A stretch of DNA of 64,000 bases from Labilibaculum sp. DW002 (GTDB lineage: Bacteria; Bacteroidota; Bacteroidia; Bacteroidales; Marinifilaceae), in the NCBI RefSeq assembly GCF_029029525.1, contig NZ_JAKJSC010000002.1, positions 1 to 64,000 on the forward strand, read 5' to 3'. The position numbers and the translations under genes were made by a program. Below, piece after piece: positions 54,945 through 64,000 of this stretch (position 1 is its first letter; the number at the start of each line of letters is the position of its first letter). The notes below the pieces were generated by a model, which was given only the letters and a program-made list of their open reading frames with translations, did no database searches and was not told the DNA's origin.

Positions 54945-55859
54945 CTAAGCTTTTTTTGCTGCAGCCCTTCTGTTGAGAAAATTTACCAGAAGCAAGCTAA
55001 AGGCAATTACGCACATTCCAATAATTGAAATTACATCTGGATGTTCATCAGGTAGAATCATCCAGCTTAAGAATGCACCAAAAATTGGGATGATAAATTT
55101 CCATGTGTTTAGGTTGGAAACTTTAACCCCAGGACGTTGTAATAAGCCAAACCAAATTGTAATTGCAAAGGCAGAAACCATTGCTAACCATGCCAATGAA
55201 TAATAATATTCGTTTGGGTGAATGGTAGTCCATGATGGATTTTCAACTGGGATTGAGATGAGCATTAATACGGCTCCTCCAATAATCATCGAGAAGGATG
55301 CTAGAACACGAGGTGGCATGTCTTTGGCATCTCGTGAAACAATTACATTGCCAGTACTCCCTACAATATTATTCAAAATTAAGATTCCAACACCAAGTGG
55401 AATTGTTGTAGACAGAACAAAATCTGCCCTTCCCAAGCTGATGATGCATACCCCAGTTAGACCCAATAGAATGGCCATTATTTTTTGCCAGTTCATTTTG
55501 TCATTTTTCAGCATAATATGAGCCATTATTGCTGCGAAAAGAGGTTGAGCTCCAATCAACATTGCACCTAAGGCTCCAGGTAAATAACTAATGCCAGTGT
55601 AAAATAATCCGTAAAGAAAGGTTGTCTGTAATAAGGCAACCCAAAGAATAAAGCGCCATCTTTTTTTAGATTCGAGTACTTTGTATTTTAAATCTTTTAT
55701 GAAGGGTAATATGATAAGACCTGATAAGAAGAAGCGGATTCCTGCAAATTGAAGAGGAGTAGTGTACTTTAAACCAATTTTAATGGCAGTAAATGGTGTA
55801 GCCCAAAGTAAGCATGCGAATATGGCAAGTACTGTGGTAGATAGTAGAAACTTCTTCAT
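54945..55859 (-). CDS. DMT superfamily (EamA) transporter
   Basis: 304 residues with ten hydrophobic segments in two EamA repeats (LLSTTVLAIFACLLWATPFTAIKIG ... in two parts; second-half LAWLAMVSAFAITIWFGLL). A basic C-terminus (NFLNRRAAAKKA). A metabolite exporter is the usual role; the substrate is unknown. It is only distantly similar to the other DMT gene in this window at 34922-35797. No operon partner on its strand. Confidence 0.87.
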   Translation of the reverse strand: MKKFLLSTTVLAIFACLLWATPFTAIKIGLKYTTPLQFAGIRFFLSGLIILPFIKDLKYKVLESKKRWRFILWVALLQTTFLYGLFYTGISYLPGALGAMLIGAQPLFAAIMAHIMLKNDKMNWQKIMAILLGLTGVCIISLGRADFVLSTTIPLGVGILILNNIVGSTGNVIVSRDAKDMPPRVLASFSMIIGGAVLMLISIPVENPSWTTIHPNEYYYSLAWLAMVSAFAITIWFGLLQRPGVKVSNLNTWKFIIPIFGAFLSWMILPDEHPDVISIIGMCVIAFSLLLVNFLNRRAAAKKA

Positions 55860-55980
55860 GTAGGGAATTAATTATTTCTGCAAACTTAGGTAAAAAAAAG
55901 GCTAATACTGAATAAAGAGAGGAAACAAAAATCCCCACCAAAAAAGGGCAGGGATAATTCTATTCTGTCAGATCTGGGAT

Positions 55981-58074
55981 CTACTTCTTTAACCATTTAT
56001 CTAGCCAGCTAGCAAATTCGCGTTGCCATAGAATTCCATTCTGAACACCAAGTACCCAATGGTTTTCTTCAGGGAAATAAAGATATTTCGCAGGAATACC
56101 TCTCAAACGAGCAGCATTAAATGCTTGCATACCTTGTGAAGCAACAATACGGTAATCTTTTTCTCCGTGAACAACCATAATTGGCGTATCCCACTTGTCA
56201 ACAAATTTATGAGGAGAGTTAGCATATGAACGCTGAGCAACCTTGTTTTTCTTATCCCAAAATGCTCCGCCAAGATCCCAGTTCACAAAAAACATCTCTT
56301 CCGTTTCTAAATATTGAGCTTCTAAGTTGAACATACCATCGTGAGCAATGAATGCTTTGAAACGCTTGTTGTGATGACCTGCCAACCAGAAAGTCGAGAA
56401 TCCACCATAAGATGCACCAACACAACCTAAACGATCTGCATCAACATACTTCTCAGCTTTCACATTATCAATTGCAGAAAGATAATCTTTCATATTTTGT
56501 CCACCATAATCGCCTGAAATTTGCTCACACCATTCTTTACCAAATCCTGGTAAACCTCTACGGTTTGGTGCAACAATTACATAGTCATTTGAAGCCATCA
56601 TTTGGAAATTCCAACGGTAACTCCAAAACTGAGAAACAGTTGACTGAGGGCCACCTTGGCAATAAAGTAAAGCTGGATATTTCTTATTCTCATCAAAATG
56701 TGGTGGCTTAATCACCCAAACCAACATCTTCTTACCGTCAGTCGTTTTTACCCATCTTTTTTCAACTGTACCCATGGTCAACTGATCAAGGATGTGCTTA
56801 TTTACGAAAGAGATTTCATTTGACTCTCCTGTTTTAGCATCAACAGTATATAATTCAGCTGGCTTACTCATTGATACACGCTTAGCAATCAACTTATCAC
56901 CAACAGGATGTACCGATTGGTAATTATGAACACCTTCAGTAATCTTGTGAATTTTACCATCAGCCATGTTCATACGGTAGATCTCATCAGTTGCATGCCA
57001 GTTAGAAATAAAGTAAATAGATTTACTATCCTTTGTCCAAGTTAGGTGACCAGCATTTTGATCGAAACCTTTTGTCATATATTTCTTCTCGCCAGTCTTC
57101 AAGTCCATTACAAATAAACGAATCTGATCTGCCTCATAACCTTCACGTTCCATACTTTCCCAAGCCATATATTTTCCATCAGGCGAAAAAGACAGGTTAT
57201 TATCGTACCCCATCATACCTTTGGTCATGTTCTTGGTTTTTCCACTTTCCAAATTATAAAAATAGATATCTGTATTAGTAGAAAGACCATATGCTTGACC
57301 GAACTTCTTACGAGAAGAATAAGCAATCGTCTTACCATCAGTAGTCCAGTTTACTTGCTCAATTCCACCCCAAGGGCGAACAGGAGCTTCCCACTTTTCA
57401 CCTTCCATAATATCCTTACCAGTTTTCAACATTGTTCCTTTGCTGAAATCAGCAACAAAAATGTGAGTGTAAGTTTCTACCCAATGGTCCCAATGGCGAT
57501 AAAACTCATCGTTAATAACGCGACCATCAGATTTTTTCAAATCTGGGTGTTTATCATGAACATTCTCTTCAAGCTTTACCTCTTTCGAGAATAACATTTT
57601 CGACTCATCTGGAGAAAATTTAAAATCGTTAATTCCACCTTCAATATCAGTCAATTGCTTACGGCCTGTTCCATCAGCATTCATTTCCCAGACCTGAACC
57701 GATCCGCTTTCAGCTGAAAGAAAAGCAATCTGACCATTCTTTGTCCAACGTTCTCCCCACTCTTTACCTTTTGTATTGGTAATTTGAGTCGCTTTGCCTC
57801 CAGCAACTGGAAGTGTATAAAGATCTCTGTACGATTTATTTTCTTCTTTATTAAAATAAGTCACTCCATAAAGAACTGTTTTCTCGTCAGGCGAAATACT
57901 TTCTCCACCCATACGTCCAAACGACCATAAAACCTCTGGTGTCATACGATCTGAAGCTAATTTGGTTTCGGGTGTTTTGTAAGATGAATCATCTTTTGGT
58001 TCCTCAGCTTTTTGTTGACAGGATGTTAATCCAGTAACAAGTGCTAAGCCTAGCAAAAGGTTTTTGTTTTTCAT
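55981..58074 (-). CDS. S9 family prolyl-oligopeptidase-type lipoprotein peptidase
   Basis: 697 residues from ATG at 58074, which gives a lipoprotein leader (MKNKNLLLGLALVTGLTSC, Cys19). A start 21 codons earlier is rejected because it precedes the leader. The beta-propeller (about 40-430) has repeated PDGK/SPDE motifs (SPDEKTVLYG, SPDESKMLFS, SPDGKYMAWE). The alpha/beta-hydrolase domain has the nucleophile Ser in GASYGGFSTFW, Asp in VVHGEKDYR and His in PEENHWVLG. It resembles DPP IV/acylaminoacyl peptidases that take peptides in the periplasm. Monocistronic. Confidence 0.92.
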   Translation of the reverse strand: MKNKNLLLGLALVTGLTSCQQKAEEPKDDSSYKTPETKLASDRMTPEVLWSFGRMGGESISPDEKTVLYGVTYFNKEENKSYRDLYTLPVAGGKATQITNTKGKEWGERWTKNGQIAFLSAESGSVQVWEMNADGTGRKQLTDIEGGINDFKFSPDESKMLFSKEVKLEENVHDKHPDLKKSDGRVINDEFYRHWDHWVETYTHIFVADFSKGTMLKTGKDIMEGEKWEAPVRPWGGIEQVNWTTDGKTIAYSSRKKFGQAYGLSTNTDIYFYNLESGKTKNMTKGMMGYDNNLSFSPDGKYMAWESMEREGYEADQIRLFVMDLKTGEKKYMTKGFDQNAGHLTWTKDSKSIYFISNWHATDEIYRMNMADGKIHKITEGVHNYQSVHPVGDKLIAKRVSMSKPAELYTVDAKTGESNEISFVNKHILDQLTMGTVEKRWVKTTDGKKMLVWVIKPPHFDENKKYPALLYCQGGPQSTVSQFWSYRWNFQMMASNDYVIVAPNRRGLPGFGKEWCEQISGDYGGQNMKDYLSAIDNVKAEKYVDADRLGCVGASYGGFSTFWLAGHHNKRFKAFIAHDGMFNLEAQYLETEEMFFVNWDLGGAFWDKKNKVAQRSYANSPHKFVDKWDTPIMVVHGEKDYRIVASQGMQAFNAARLRGIPAKYLYFPEENHWVLGVQNGILWQREFASWLDKWLKK

Positions 58075-58230
58075 GATGGTATGTGTTTGTTGATTTAAAT
58101 AAGTTTCAGCACGGTAAATGTAATGAAGAATGAACAATTATCAATGAACAAATAGGAATGAAATTGCCGTAGAGGGGTATTGCATACGTCTTTGGTGATT
58201 TTATGATTTGGTGCGAAAAACGAGATGCCA

Positions 58231-58266
58231 TAAAAAAAGACCCTCGCAGTGCGAGAGCCTTTTTAT
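58231..58266 (-). terminator. Terminator of the bcp-recA unit
   Basis: Read on the minus strand: GGCTCTCGCA CTGCGAGGGTC with flanking A and T runs. An 8-bp core stem. Confidence 0.8.
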
Positions 58267-58285
58267 TGTATTGTTTGAGAATTAA

Positions 58286-59305
58286 TTATTCTGCAGGATT
58301 ATTGATAGCTTCAACAATTTTAGCTTCTAATTCTTCAGCCAACTCTACATTATCAGTAATCAAACGCTTAACAGCCTCACGACCTTGACCAAGCTTTACA
58401 TCACCATACGAGAACCATGAACCACTTTTCTTAATGATGTTATAATCAACACCAAGATCGATAATTTCACCTGTCTTAGAAATACCTTCACCATACATGA
58501 TATCAAATTCTGCTTTACGGAAAGGAGGTGCTACCTTATTCTTCACAACTTTAACACGTGTGTGGTTACCTTGAATCTCATCACCATCTTTAATCTGACC
58601 TACACGACGAATATCCAAACGAACTGAAGCGTAAAACTTAAGTGCATTACCTCCTGTTGTCGTTTCAGGGTTTCCAAACATGACACCAATTTTCTCACGC
58701 AACTGGTTAATGAACATACAAGTAGTATTCGTCTTATTAATGTTCGCAGTTAATTTACGAAGTGCTTGCGACATCAAACGAGCCTGTAATCCCATCTTCG
58801 ACTCACCCATTTCACCTTCAATCTCCGCCTTAGGAGTCAAAGCTGCAACAGAGTCAATTACAACCAAGTCAATAGCTGATGAACGTATCAGTTGGTCTGC
58901 AATCTCAAGTGCTTGCTCACCATTATCTGGCTGAGAAATCAATAAATTCTCAGTATCAACACCTAACTTCTCTGCATAAAAACGATCGAAAGCGTGCTCA
59001 GCATCGATAAAAGCGGCAATACCGCCAGCTTTCTGAACTTCAGCCATAGCATGAATAGCAAGGGTTGTTTTACCTGATGATTCAGGACCATAAATCTCAA
59101 CGATACGTCCTCGTGGAAGTCCTCCCACACCCAAAGCCATATCTAAGGATAAAGATCCTGTTGAGATGGTTGGTACATCTACAATGGCATTGTCTCCCAT
59201 TCTCATGATAGCGCCTTTACCATAGGTTTTATCAATTTTATCCATGGTTAACTGAAGTGCTTTCAGTTTTTCCTTATTAATGTCTGCAATATCTTTAGTT
59301 GCCAT
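58286..59305 (-). CDS. recA: Recombinase RecA
   Basis: 339 residues. Walker [18 protein letters not shown] near 66, Walker [21 protein letters not shown], the L1/L2 DNA-binding loops ([36 protein letters not shown]), and [21 protein letters not shown]. It drives strand exchange in homologous recombination and SOS LexA cleavage. It begins 21 bases after the bcp stop on the same strand and is therefore probably in one operon with bcp. No SOS box is recognised; Bacteroidota often lack the E. coli LexA operator. Confidence 0.98.
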   Translation of the reverse strand: MATKDIADINKEKLKALQLTMDKIDKTYGKGAIMRMGDNAIVDVPTISTGSLSLDMALGVGGLPRGRIVEIYGPESSGKTTLAIHAMAEVQKAGGIAAFIDAEHAFDRFYAEKLGVDTENLLISQPDNGEQALEIADQLIRSSAIDLVVIDSVAALTPKAEIEGEMGESKMGLQARLMSQALRKLTANINKTNTTCMFINQLREKIGVMFGNPETTTGGNALKFYASVRLDIRRVGQIKDGDEIQGNHTRVKVVKNKVAPPFRKAEFDIMYGEGISKTGEIIDLGVDYNIIKKSGSWFSYGDVKLGQGREAVKRLITDNVELAEELEAKIVEAINNPAE

Positions 59306-59326
59306 ATTTATATGTATTATTAATTT

Positions 59327-59797
59327 TTAAAATTGAATATTCAGTTCTGTCAAAATCTGATTGGTATGGTCTTTTGTTTTTACCTTTTTAAAGATTTTTT
59401 CGATTATTCCATCTTCCGAAATCACGAAAGTAGTTCTAATTACACCCATATATTCCCTGCCATAAAGTTTTTTCAATCCCCAAGCTCCATAAGCTTCCAG
59501 AATTTCCTTTTCGGTATCCGCAATCAAATTAAAAGCCAAGTTATATTTAGCTATAAATTTCTGATGTTTGCCAATCTCATCCGGACTCACACCTACAACC
59601 TCAAAACCATGTTTGGTTAGCTCGTCGTAATTTTCATTCAAATTACACGACTCGGCTGTACATCCAGGCGTATTATCTTTGGGGTAAAAATAAAGAATCA
59701 GTCGTTTTCCCTTAAAATCAGACAATTTCAAAGTTTTACCATCCTGATTCACTCCAGAAAATTCTGGTGCTTTATCACCTTCTTTAAGTTCTATCAT
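59327..59797 (-). CDS. bcp: Thioredoxin-dependent thiol peroxidase (Bcp/PrxQ)
   Basis: 156 residues from ATG at 59797 (MIELKEGDKAPEFSGVNQDG). A start 24 codons earlier gives a leader that does not belong to the family and is rejected. The peroxidatic Cys and resolving Cys are in NTPGCTAESCNLN, with the C-x4-C spacing of atypical 2-Cys PrxQ. GRVRTTFVI-like MGVIRTTFVI and the C-terminal helix follow. It reduces peroxides in the cytosol using thioredoxin. A TATATTTG -7-like box lies at 59815-59822 on this strand. Upstream of recA. Confidence 0.95.
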   Translation of the reverse strand: MIELKEGDKAPEFSGVNQDGKTLKLSDFKGKRLILYFYPKDNTPGCTAESCNLNENYDELTKHGFEVVGVSPDEIGKHQKFIAKYNLAFNLIADTEKEILEAYGAWGLKKLYGREYMGVIRTTFVISEDGIIEKIFKKVKTKDHTNQILTELNIQF

Positions 59798-60161
59798 TTT
59801 GAAAAATTGAATTACAAATATACCATTTATAAGACTACAGGTACGAATTTTTCTTGTTAAAATTATCAACCATTGAAGTTAAAAAAAAAAGCTTCTTAAA
59901 AGAGGTTTTTGACATTTCTTTTTTGCCTTGTTATTTAAATATTTTGTTAATCTTAATCACTAGGTGCTAATTTCGTACTTACACATTATATATTATCTTT
60001 GTTATAAAATAATTACTATATTGACTTTTTGTTAAGTCCTGCATTTTTCATGAGCTAATTCCTAGAATTGCTGATGATATTGCTGATGATTCGTTTTTTG
60101 TTGTTAACTGGAGGGAAGTATTTTATGTTTTACCGAATTCCATTTTCAAGAAATTAATTCT
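59798..60161. other. 364-base AT-rich divergent intergenic region
   Basis: It holds promoters for both neighbours: TATATTTG on the minus strand (59815-59822) for bcp-recA and the plus-strand pair at 59971-60001. A short direct repeat (GCTGATGAT twice, 60070-60091) is seen. No gene. Confidence 0.5.
59971..60001 (+). promoter_or_regulatory. Putative promoter of the TPR-PD40 gene
   Basis: TTTC (59971-59974) and TATCTTTG (59994-60001) are 19 bases apart; the -7 box is perfect and -33 has one mismatch. The 5' leader would be about 150 bases. Confidence 0.35.
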
Positions 60162-62375
60162 ATGAATAATAAAATGAGATTACATTACAGCTTACTTTTT
60201 ATTTCTTTTTTCTTCATTCAATTGGTGAATGCCCAAAGTTTTAGTGGAGGAAAAACGGAACAACAGATAGAGGAGGAAGCCTTTACTTTCTTCGATGGAG
60301 AGAACTATTCAGGAGCATTACCTTTGTATCAAGAATTAATAAATGTATACCCGCAGGATCCTGAATACAATTATTATTTGGGAGTTTGTCAGGTAGAGGA
60401 AAATAAAAATATTAAAGAAGCTATTCTTCATTTGAAAATTGCATCTGCTAAAAATGTGAATGCATCTGTGCCTTATTATTTGGGGCGTGCATTTCATATG
60501 GATTATCAGTTTAATTCAGCAATCCGCTATTACCGTAAATTCAGAGAGTATTATAAGAAGAAATCGATTGGTATTGATCGACTTATAGAGATGTGTCAGA
60601 ACGGTCTTCCTCTTGTGAATTCTTATTATGTTGTAGATTTGAAAAAGAAGAAAATAGTCGATCGCAATGAGTTTTTTAGATACTATACAGTTGAAGGATT
60701 TGGCGATAGATTATCAAAGAAAAGCAAGTCGATTAAATCAAGATACGATGGAACAGGTGATAAAGATGTAGCCTGTTTAGCGAACAAAGGTCAATACATT
60801 TATTTTTCTAGTTTTGGAAAGAATAAAAAAACAGGAAGAGATTTGTATAGAGCCAAAAGATTGAAAAATGGTGGCTGGGGAGAATGGGAAGCACTTACTG
60901 CTTTGAATACGGTTTACGATGAGGTATATCCTTTCATGTCTAATGATGGCAGAACACTTTACTTTAGTTCGCAAGGGCATAATAGCATGGGTGGATTTGA
61001 TATCTTCAAATCGATTTACAATGAAATTTCAGATACTTGGACGGAGCCTCAAAATATTGGATTTCCAATAAATTCCACATCGAATGATTTGTTTTTTGCA
61101 ACGGGATTAAATGAGGAATATGCGAATTTCATCTCCAGTAGAGAGAATGGTAAAAATGAAGTTACCATCTATAAAATTAAACTCGCAGATTATTCTGAGC
61201 AAAAAGTTGTTATGAACCCTGGCTTGTTGGCGGATATTGCTGTGTTGAAAGAAGGAAGTTCTACTACAACAAATAGGTTTGCTGGTAATAAGACAAATGA
61301 ACCTCAATACGCGATGAAGTATAATGAGAACGATTTTCCGTATTTTAACTTTCCTGTTAATAGTGAATTGACTTATCATTATTTAAATGAATTTAAGTCG
61401 AATCAAGCGAAAGAAATTTTTATTGAAGCTAAAAATGATCAATTCAACTCTGATAGTTTGATTGGAACAACCGACGGATTAAGAAAGCAGCTGAGTGGTT
61501 TGGAAGGAATGTCGCATAATGCACTTGCTAATAAAATATCGAAATTAGAACAAAAGTCGTTTGAATTAACAAAACAAGCAGAAAATAAACTGGTTCAAGC
61601 TAAAACGACGGAGGCAACTTACCTTGCTGAAAATATTATTGGTACCGTAAGTGCAGAGGTTCGAACTCAGCCTAAAAAGGAAAAATTAGTGATGAGTTCT
61701 GAGAAGCTTCCTACTGCAAATGTGAATTCAAGATCAGACTTTAAATATGATACATCAAATGAGCATGGCTACGTGTATCATTTACAGGTAGGAGTATTCT
61801 CGAATAGAGCCGAATCTAGTTTCTTTTCTGGATTAGATGCTGTAAAAGAGGAGATTGTTGGTAATGGAAAACTGTATAAATATATGGTTGGGAATTACAT
61901 GACTTTTGCGGATGCTAAAAAAGAAGTTCCGGAGGTTAGACAATTGTTTCCAAATACTTTTGTTGTGGCTTACAAAGATGGTGTTAAAGTTAGTTTAGCA
62001 TCAGCGCTTAAAGTTACCGATCAAGATTACAAACCAACACCACAGGTAAAACCAGATATTACTTCTGTTCCTAAAACAACAGCAGTAGTAGGTGATGATA
62101 AGGTTAGTTTCAAAGTTCAAGTTGGCGCTTTTTCCAGTGAAATTCCTGCTGATGTGAAAGAGAAATTAGTGAAATTCTCAAAATATGGTGTTAATTATAG
62201 TAAAGACTATAGGGATTATACCATTTGTACAGTAGGAAACTTTGATTCTTATAGCAAAGTGAGTAAATTAAAAATGGAATTAAGAGAAGCCGGCTTGAGT
62301 GATGCCTTTACTGTTGCTTTTTCGGGTAAAGATAAGATTACGATTCAACAGGCTCTTGAAATTCTAAGACAGTAA
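60162..62375 (+). CDS. Exported TPR-PD40-SPOR-like envelope protein
   Basis: 737 residues. The signal peptide ends at LVNAQ (about residue 25; MNNKMR start). TPR-like helices at about 35-150 (FDGENYSGALPLYQELINVY; PEYNYYLGVCQVEE). A PD40/WD40-like propeller portion at about 205-350 with IYFSSFGKN and LYFSSQGHNSMGGFDIF. A helical linker follows. Two SPOR-like segments end the protein (YHLQVGVFSNRAESSFF near 540; FKVQVGAFSSEIPADV near 650). TPR-PD40 proteins with an OmpA end (PorE) bind peptidoglycan and support the T9SS; this one has SPOR-like ends instead. The role in T9SS is an inference. Confidence 0.8.
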   Translation: MNNKMRLHYSLLFISFFFIQLVNAQSFSGGKTEQQIEEEAFTFFDGENYSGALPLYQELINVYPQDPEYNYYLGVCQVEENKNIKEAILHLKIASAKNVNASVPYYLGRAFHMDYQFNSAIRYYRKFREYYKKKSIGIDRLIEMCQNGLPLVNSYYVVDLKKKKIVDRNEFFRYYTVEGFGDRLSKKSKSIKSRYDGTGDKDVACLANKGQYIYFSSFGKNKKTGRDLYRAKRLKNGGWGEWEALTALNTVYDEVYPFMSNDGRTLYFSSQGHNSMGGFDIFKSIYNEISDTWTEPQNIGFPINSTSNDLFFATGLNEEYANFISSRENGKNEVTIYKIKLADYSEQKVVMNPGLLADIAVLKEGSSTTTNRFAGNKTNEPQYAMKYNENDFPYFNFPVNSELTYHYLNEFKSNQAKEIFIEAKNDQFNSDSLIGTTDGLRKQLSGLEGMSHNALANKISKLEQKSFELTKQAENKLVQAKTTEATYLAENIIGTVSAEVRTQPKKEKLVMSSEKLPTANVNSRSDFKYDTSNEHGYVYHLQVGVFSNRAESSFFSGLDAVKEEIVGNGKLYKYMVGNYMTFADAKKEVPEVRQLFPNTFVVAYKDGVKVSLASALKVTDQDYKPTPQVKPDITSVPKTTAVVGDDKVSFKVQVGAFSSEIPADVKEKLVKFSKYGVNYSKDYRDYTICTVGNFDSYSKVSKLKMELREAGLSDAFTVAFSGKDKITIQQALEILRQ

Positions 62376-62387
62376 TTTTAATTCCTG

Positions 62388-62672
62388 ATGTTAGAGTGTA
62401 AGGATACAGAAATAGACAAAAAGGAAGAAGATGCGATAAATGATCTTCTTAATCGGAATACATTATTATTGATTAATGATGATTTTCACACCTTTGATTT
62501 TGTCGTAGAAGCATTAGTTGATGTGTGTAGGCATGATCCTAATCAGGCTGAGCAGTGCGCTTACATCACGCATTACAAAGGCAAATGCGATGTGAAGAAG
62601 GGAAAGATGAGTACGATTAAGCCAATGCGAGACCTATTGGCTGAAAAAGGATTAAAAGTTAAAATTGTATAG
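62388..62672 (+). CDS. clpS: ATP-dependent Clp protease adaptor ClpS
   Basis: 94 residues. The ClpS core is NTLLLINDDFHTFDFVVEAL, with the N-degron pocket residues in that stretch, followed by VCRHDPNQAEQCAYITHYKG and GKCDVKKG. ClpS delivers proteins with destabilising N-terminal residues to ClpA-P. The first 18 residues (KDTEIDKKEEDA) are an extension that may gate ClpA. It starts 12 bases after the TPR-PD40 stop and the NfeD-like gene follows after 26 bases. No clpA in the window. Confidence 0.92.
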   Translation: MLECKDTEIDKKEEDAINDLLNRNTLLLINDDFHTFDFVVEALVDVCRHDPNQAEQCAYITHYKGKCDVKKGKMSTIKPMRDLLAEKGLKVKIV

Positions 62673-62698
62673 TATCTAATAACTTATAAATATAGTTC

Positions 62699-63166
62699 AT
62701 GACCATTTTTATTATTGTTCTTCTTATTGTTTTAGGAATTGGTTTGTTGCTGCTGGAATTTTTGGTAATTCCTGGTGTAACTGTTGCAGCTTTAGGAGGT
62801 GTATTGATGATTGGTGGCGGAATTTATCTTTCATATGATCATTATGGTAGCTCCATTGGACATATGACGGTTTTAGGAACCTTAATTTTTTGTGGTATCT
62901 CATTAGCTGTGGCTTTAAAGTCTAAAACATGGCAAAAAATAATGCTAAAAGCAGAAGTAGATTCTAAAGTTGAAAAGTTAGAGTCAGAAGATATAACTGT
63001 TGGGGATCAAGGCATATGTGTATCTCGTTTAGCTCCAATGGGAAAAATTAAATTAAATAAGAAAATTGTTGAAGCAAAATCTACTGGTGTTTATATTGAT
63101 GAAAAAACAAATGTAGAGGTTGTTGACGTTATTGATAAGATTGTAATTGTAAAACCTATAAAATAA
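62699..63166 (+). CDS. NfeD-like membrane protein
   Basis: 155 residues. Three hydrophobic segments (IFIIVLLIVLGIGLLLLEFLVIPGV in part; VAALGGVLMIGGGIYLSY; MTVLGTLIFCGISLAVAL) precede a small soluble beta-barrel, the NfeD C-terminal OB-fold (GDQGICVSRLAPMGKIKLNK; VEVVDVIDKIVIVKPI). NfeD proteins partner with flotillin/SPFH proteins in membrane microdomains. Here floA is 6 bases downstream, the usual pairing, so the two are clearly one operon. Confidence 0.92.
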   Translation: MTIFIIVLLIVLGIGLLLLEFLVIPGVTVAALGGVLMIGGGIYLSYDHYGSSIGHMTVLGTLIFCGISLAVALKSKTWQKIMLKAEVDSKVEKLESEDITVGDQGICVSRLAPMGKIKLNKKIVEAKSTGVYIDEKTNVEVVDVIDKIVIVKPIK

Positions 63167-63172
63167 ATTTAA

Positions 63173-64000
63173 ATGGAAATTGGAGCATTAATATTTTTAA
63201 TCGTTGCGATAGGGGTAGGTATCTACATCCTTTTCTTTTTTATTCCGGTTGCATTATGGTTCTCAGCTCTTTTGTCAGGAGTTAGAATTTCATTGATTCA
63301 ACTTGTATTTATGCGTTGGCGTCGTGTGCCACCTAATGTTATTGTACGTGCTATGATTGAAGCTCACAAGGCTGGTCTACATCTTACACGTGACGACCTT
63401 GAGGCACATTATTTGGCAGGAGGTCATGTAGAGCAAGTAACTCATGCTTTGGTATCTGCATCAAAAGCGAATATTGATTTGCCATTTAAAATGGCTACAG
63501 CTATCGATCTTGCAGGACGTGATGTATACGAAGCTGTACAAATGAGTGTAATTCCTAAAGTTATTAATACGCCTCCAGTAACTGCAGTATCTAAAGATGG
63601 TATTCAGTTGATTGCAAAGGCTAGAGTAACACTTCGTGCAAATATACGCCAGTTGGTTGGTGGAGCAGGTGAAGAAACTGTTTTAGCTCGTGTGGGTGAA
63701 GGAATCGTATCATCTATTGGTTCTTCAGAGTCGCACAAAACAGTACTTGAAAATCCAGATTTTATTTCTCGTGTAGTTCTTGAAAAAGGATTGGATGCTG
63801 GAACTGCTTTCGAAATCTTATCAATTGATATTGCAGATATTGATATAGGAAAAAATATTGGTGCAGTACTTCAAACTGACCAAGCTGATGCAGATTTAAA
63901 AATTGCACAAGCTAAGGCTGAGGAACGTCGTGCAATGGCTGTTGCAACTGAACAGGAGAATAAAGCTCTTGCACAAGCGATGCGCGCTAAAGTTATCGAA
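63173..64000 (+). CDS. floA: Flotillin-like protein FloA (3' end outside window)
   Basis: 276 codons are present and the frame is open to the edge; full FloA is about 330 residues. An N-terminal membrane segment ([20 protein letters not shown]), the SPFH domain ([40 protein letters not shown]), [18 protein letters not shown] and the start of the Ala/Glu-rich coiled coil ([16 protein letters not shown]). FloA builds functional membrane microdomains that organise signalling and secretion proteins. Operon partner: the NfeD-like gene just upstream. Confidence 0.96.
   Translation, partial: MEIGALIFLIVAIGVGIYILFFFIPVALWFSALLSGVRISLIQLVFMRWRRVPPNVIVRAMIEAHKAGLHLTRDDLEAHYLAGGHVEQVTHALVSASKANIDLPFKMATAIDLAGRDVYEAVQMSVIPKVINTPPVTAVSKDGIQLIAKARVTLRANIRQLVGGAGEETVLARVGEGIVSSIGSSESHKTVLENPDFISRVVLEKGLDAGTAFEILSIDIADIDIGKNIGAVLQTDQADADLKIAQAKAEERRAMAVATEQENKALAQAMRAKVIE

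Noticed and set aside
1-64000. tRNA, rRNA, tmRNA, CRISPR, IS or prophage elements
   Set aside because: Gaps were read for cloverleaf arms, direct-repeat arrays, transposase or integrase frames and terminal inverted repeats; none was convincing.

Overview
This window is AT-rich chromosomal DNA from a member of the Bacteroidota. I infer a marine, facultatively anaerobic lineage of the Marinilabiliales type (Marinifilum/Labilibaculum-like), but the genus is a guess. The phylum is supported by several things seen directly: a type IX secretion system (T9SS) type B C-terminal domain, a PorP/SprF protein, the gliding lipoprotein GldB, a MurF-alanine racemase fusion, an uridine-kinase-like nucleoside kinase with a TGS-like leader, several -7 boxes of the form TAnnTTTG, and poor Shine-Dalgarno sequences.

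Layout. 1-8.4 kb is a surface-protein locus: the end of a large HYR-like protein, five small paralogous secreted proteins in a row, a larger protein with the same N-terminal module plus six Ig-like repeats and a type B T9SS signal, then a PorP/SprF outer-membrane protein. 8.4-13.1 kb holds housekeeping genes (rsmI, a hypothetical, tdk, murF-alr). 13.1-14.5 kb has an interspersed extragenic repeat, a Crp/Fnr regulator and a decayed C-terminal piece of nadE. 14.6-22.6 kb holds gldB, a nitrilase-like hydrolase, a 5-formyl-THF cyclo-ligase, a small 2[4Fe-4S] ferredoxin, an M20 amidohydrolase, a DUF1573 protein, meaB and a TlpA-like lipoprotein. 22.8-28.3 kb holds a zinc/manganese ABC importer, dihydrolipoyl dehydrogenase and an exported bleomycin-hydrolase-type aminopeptidase. 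28.4-40.4 kb is more accessory: small hypotheticals, Dps, a one-domain DEAD-box protein, a VWA protein divergent from an ECF sigma/anti-sigma-like pair, PLP enzymes, a DMT transporter, a lipoprotein and a lytic transglycosylase.

40.4-51.7 kb: uvrA, which carries a clear +1 frameshift as given; a nucleoside kinase; an AT-rich gap packed with DnaA-box-like 9-mers; smpB; two Yip1-like membrane paralogs; miaA; a LytS/LytTR two-component pair; and an orphan lipoprotein. 51.8-64 kb: a large ABC protein with a TerB-like N-terminus, a second DMT transporter, an S9 peptidase, recA with bcp, a TPR-PD40-SPOR-like envelope protein, clpS, an NfeD-like protein and the start of floA.

How the genes work together: the 1-8.4 kb block looks like one transcription unit that builds a cell-surface structure, with the type B protein and its PorP/SprF partner as the probable exported and anchored end. 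Most other neighbours form short operons separated by hairpin terminators. I see no insertion sequence, prophage, CRISPR array, tRNA or rRNA gene. The points most worth a second look are the paralog array, the DnaA-box-like cluster at 45.14-45.31 kb, the uvrA frameshift and the nadE remnant.
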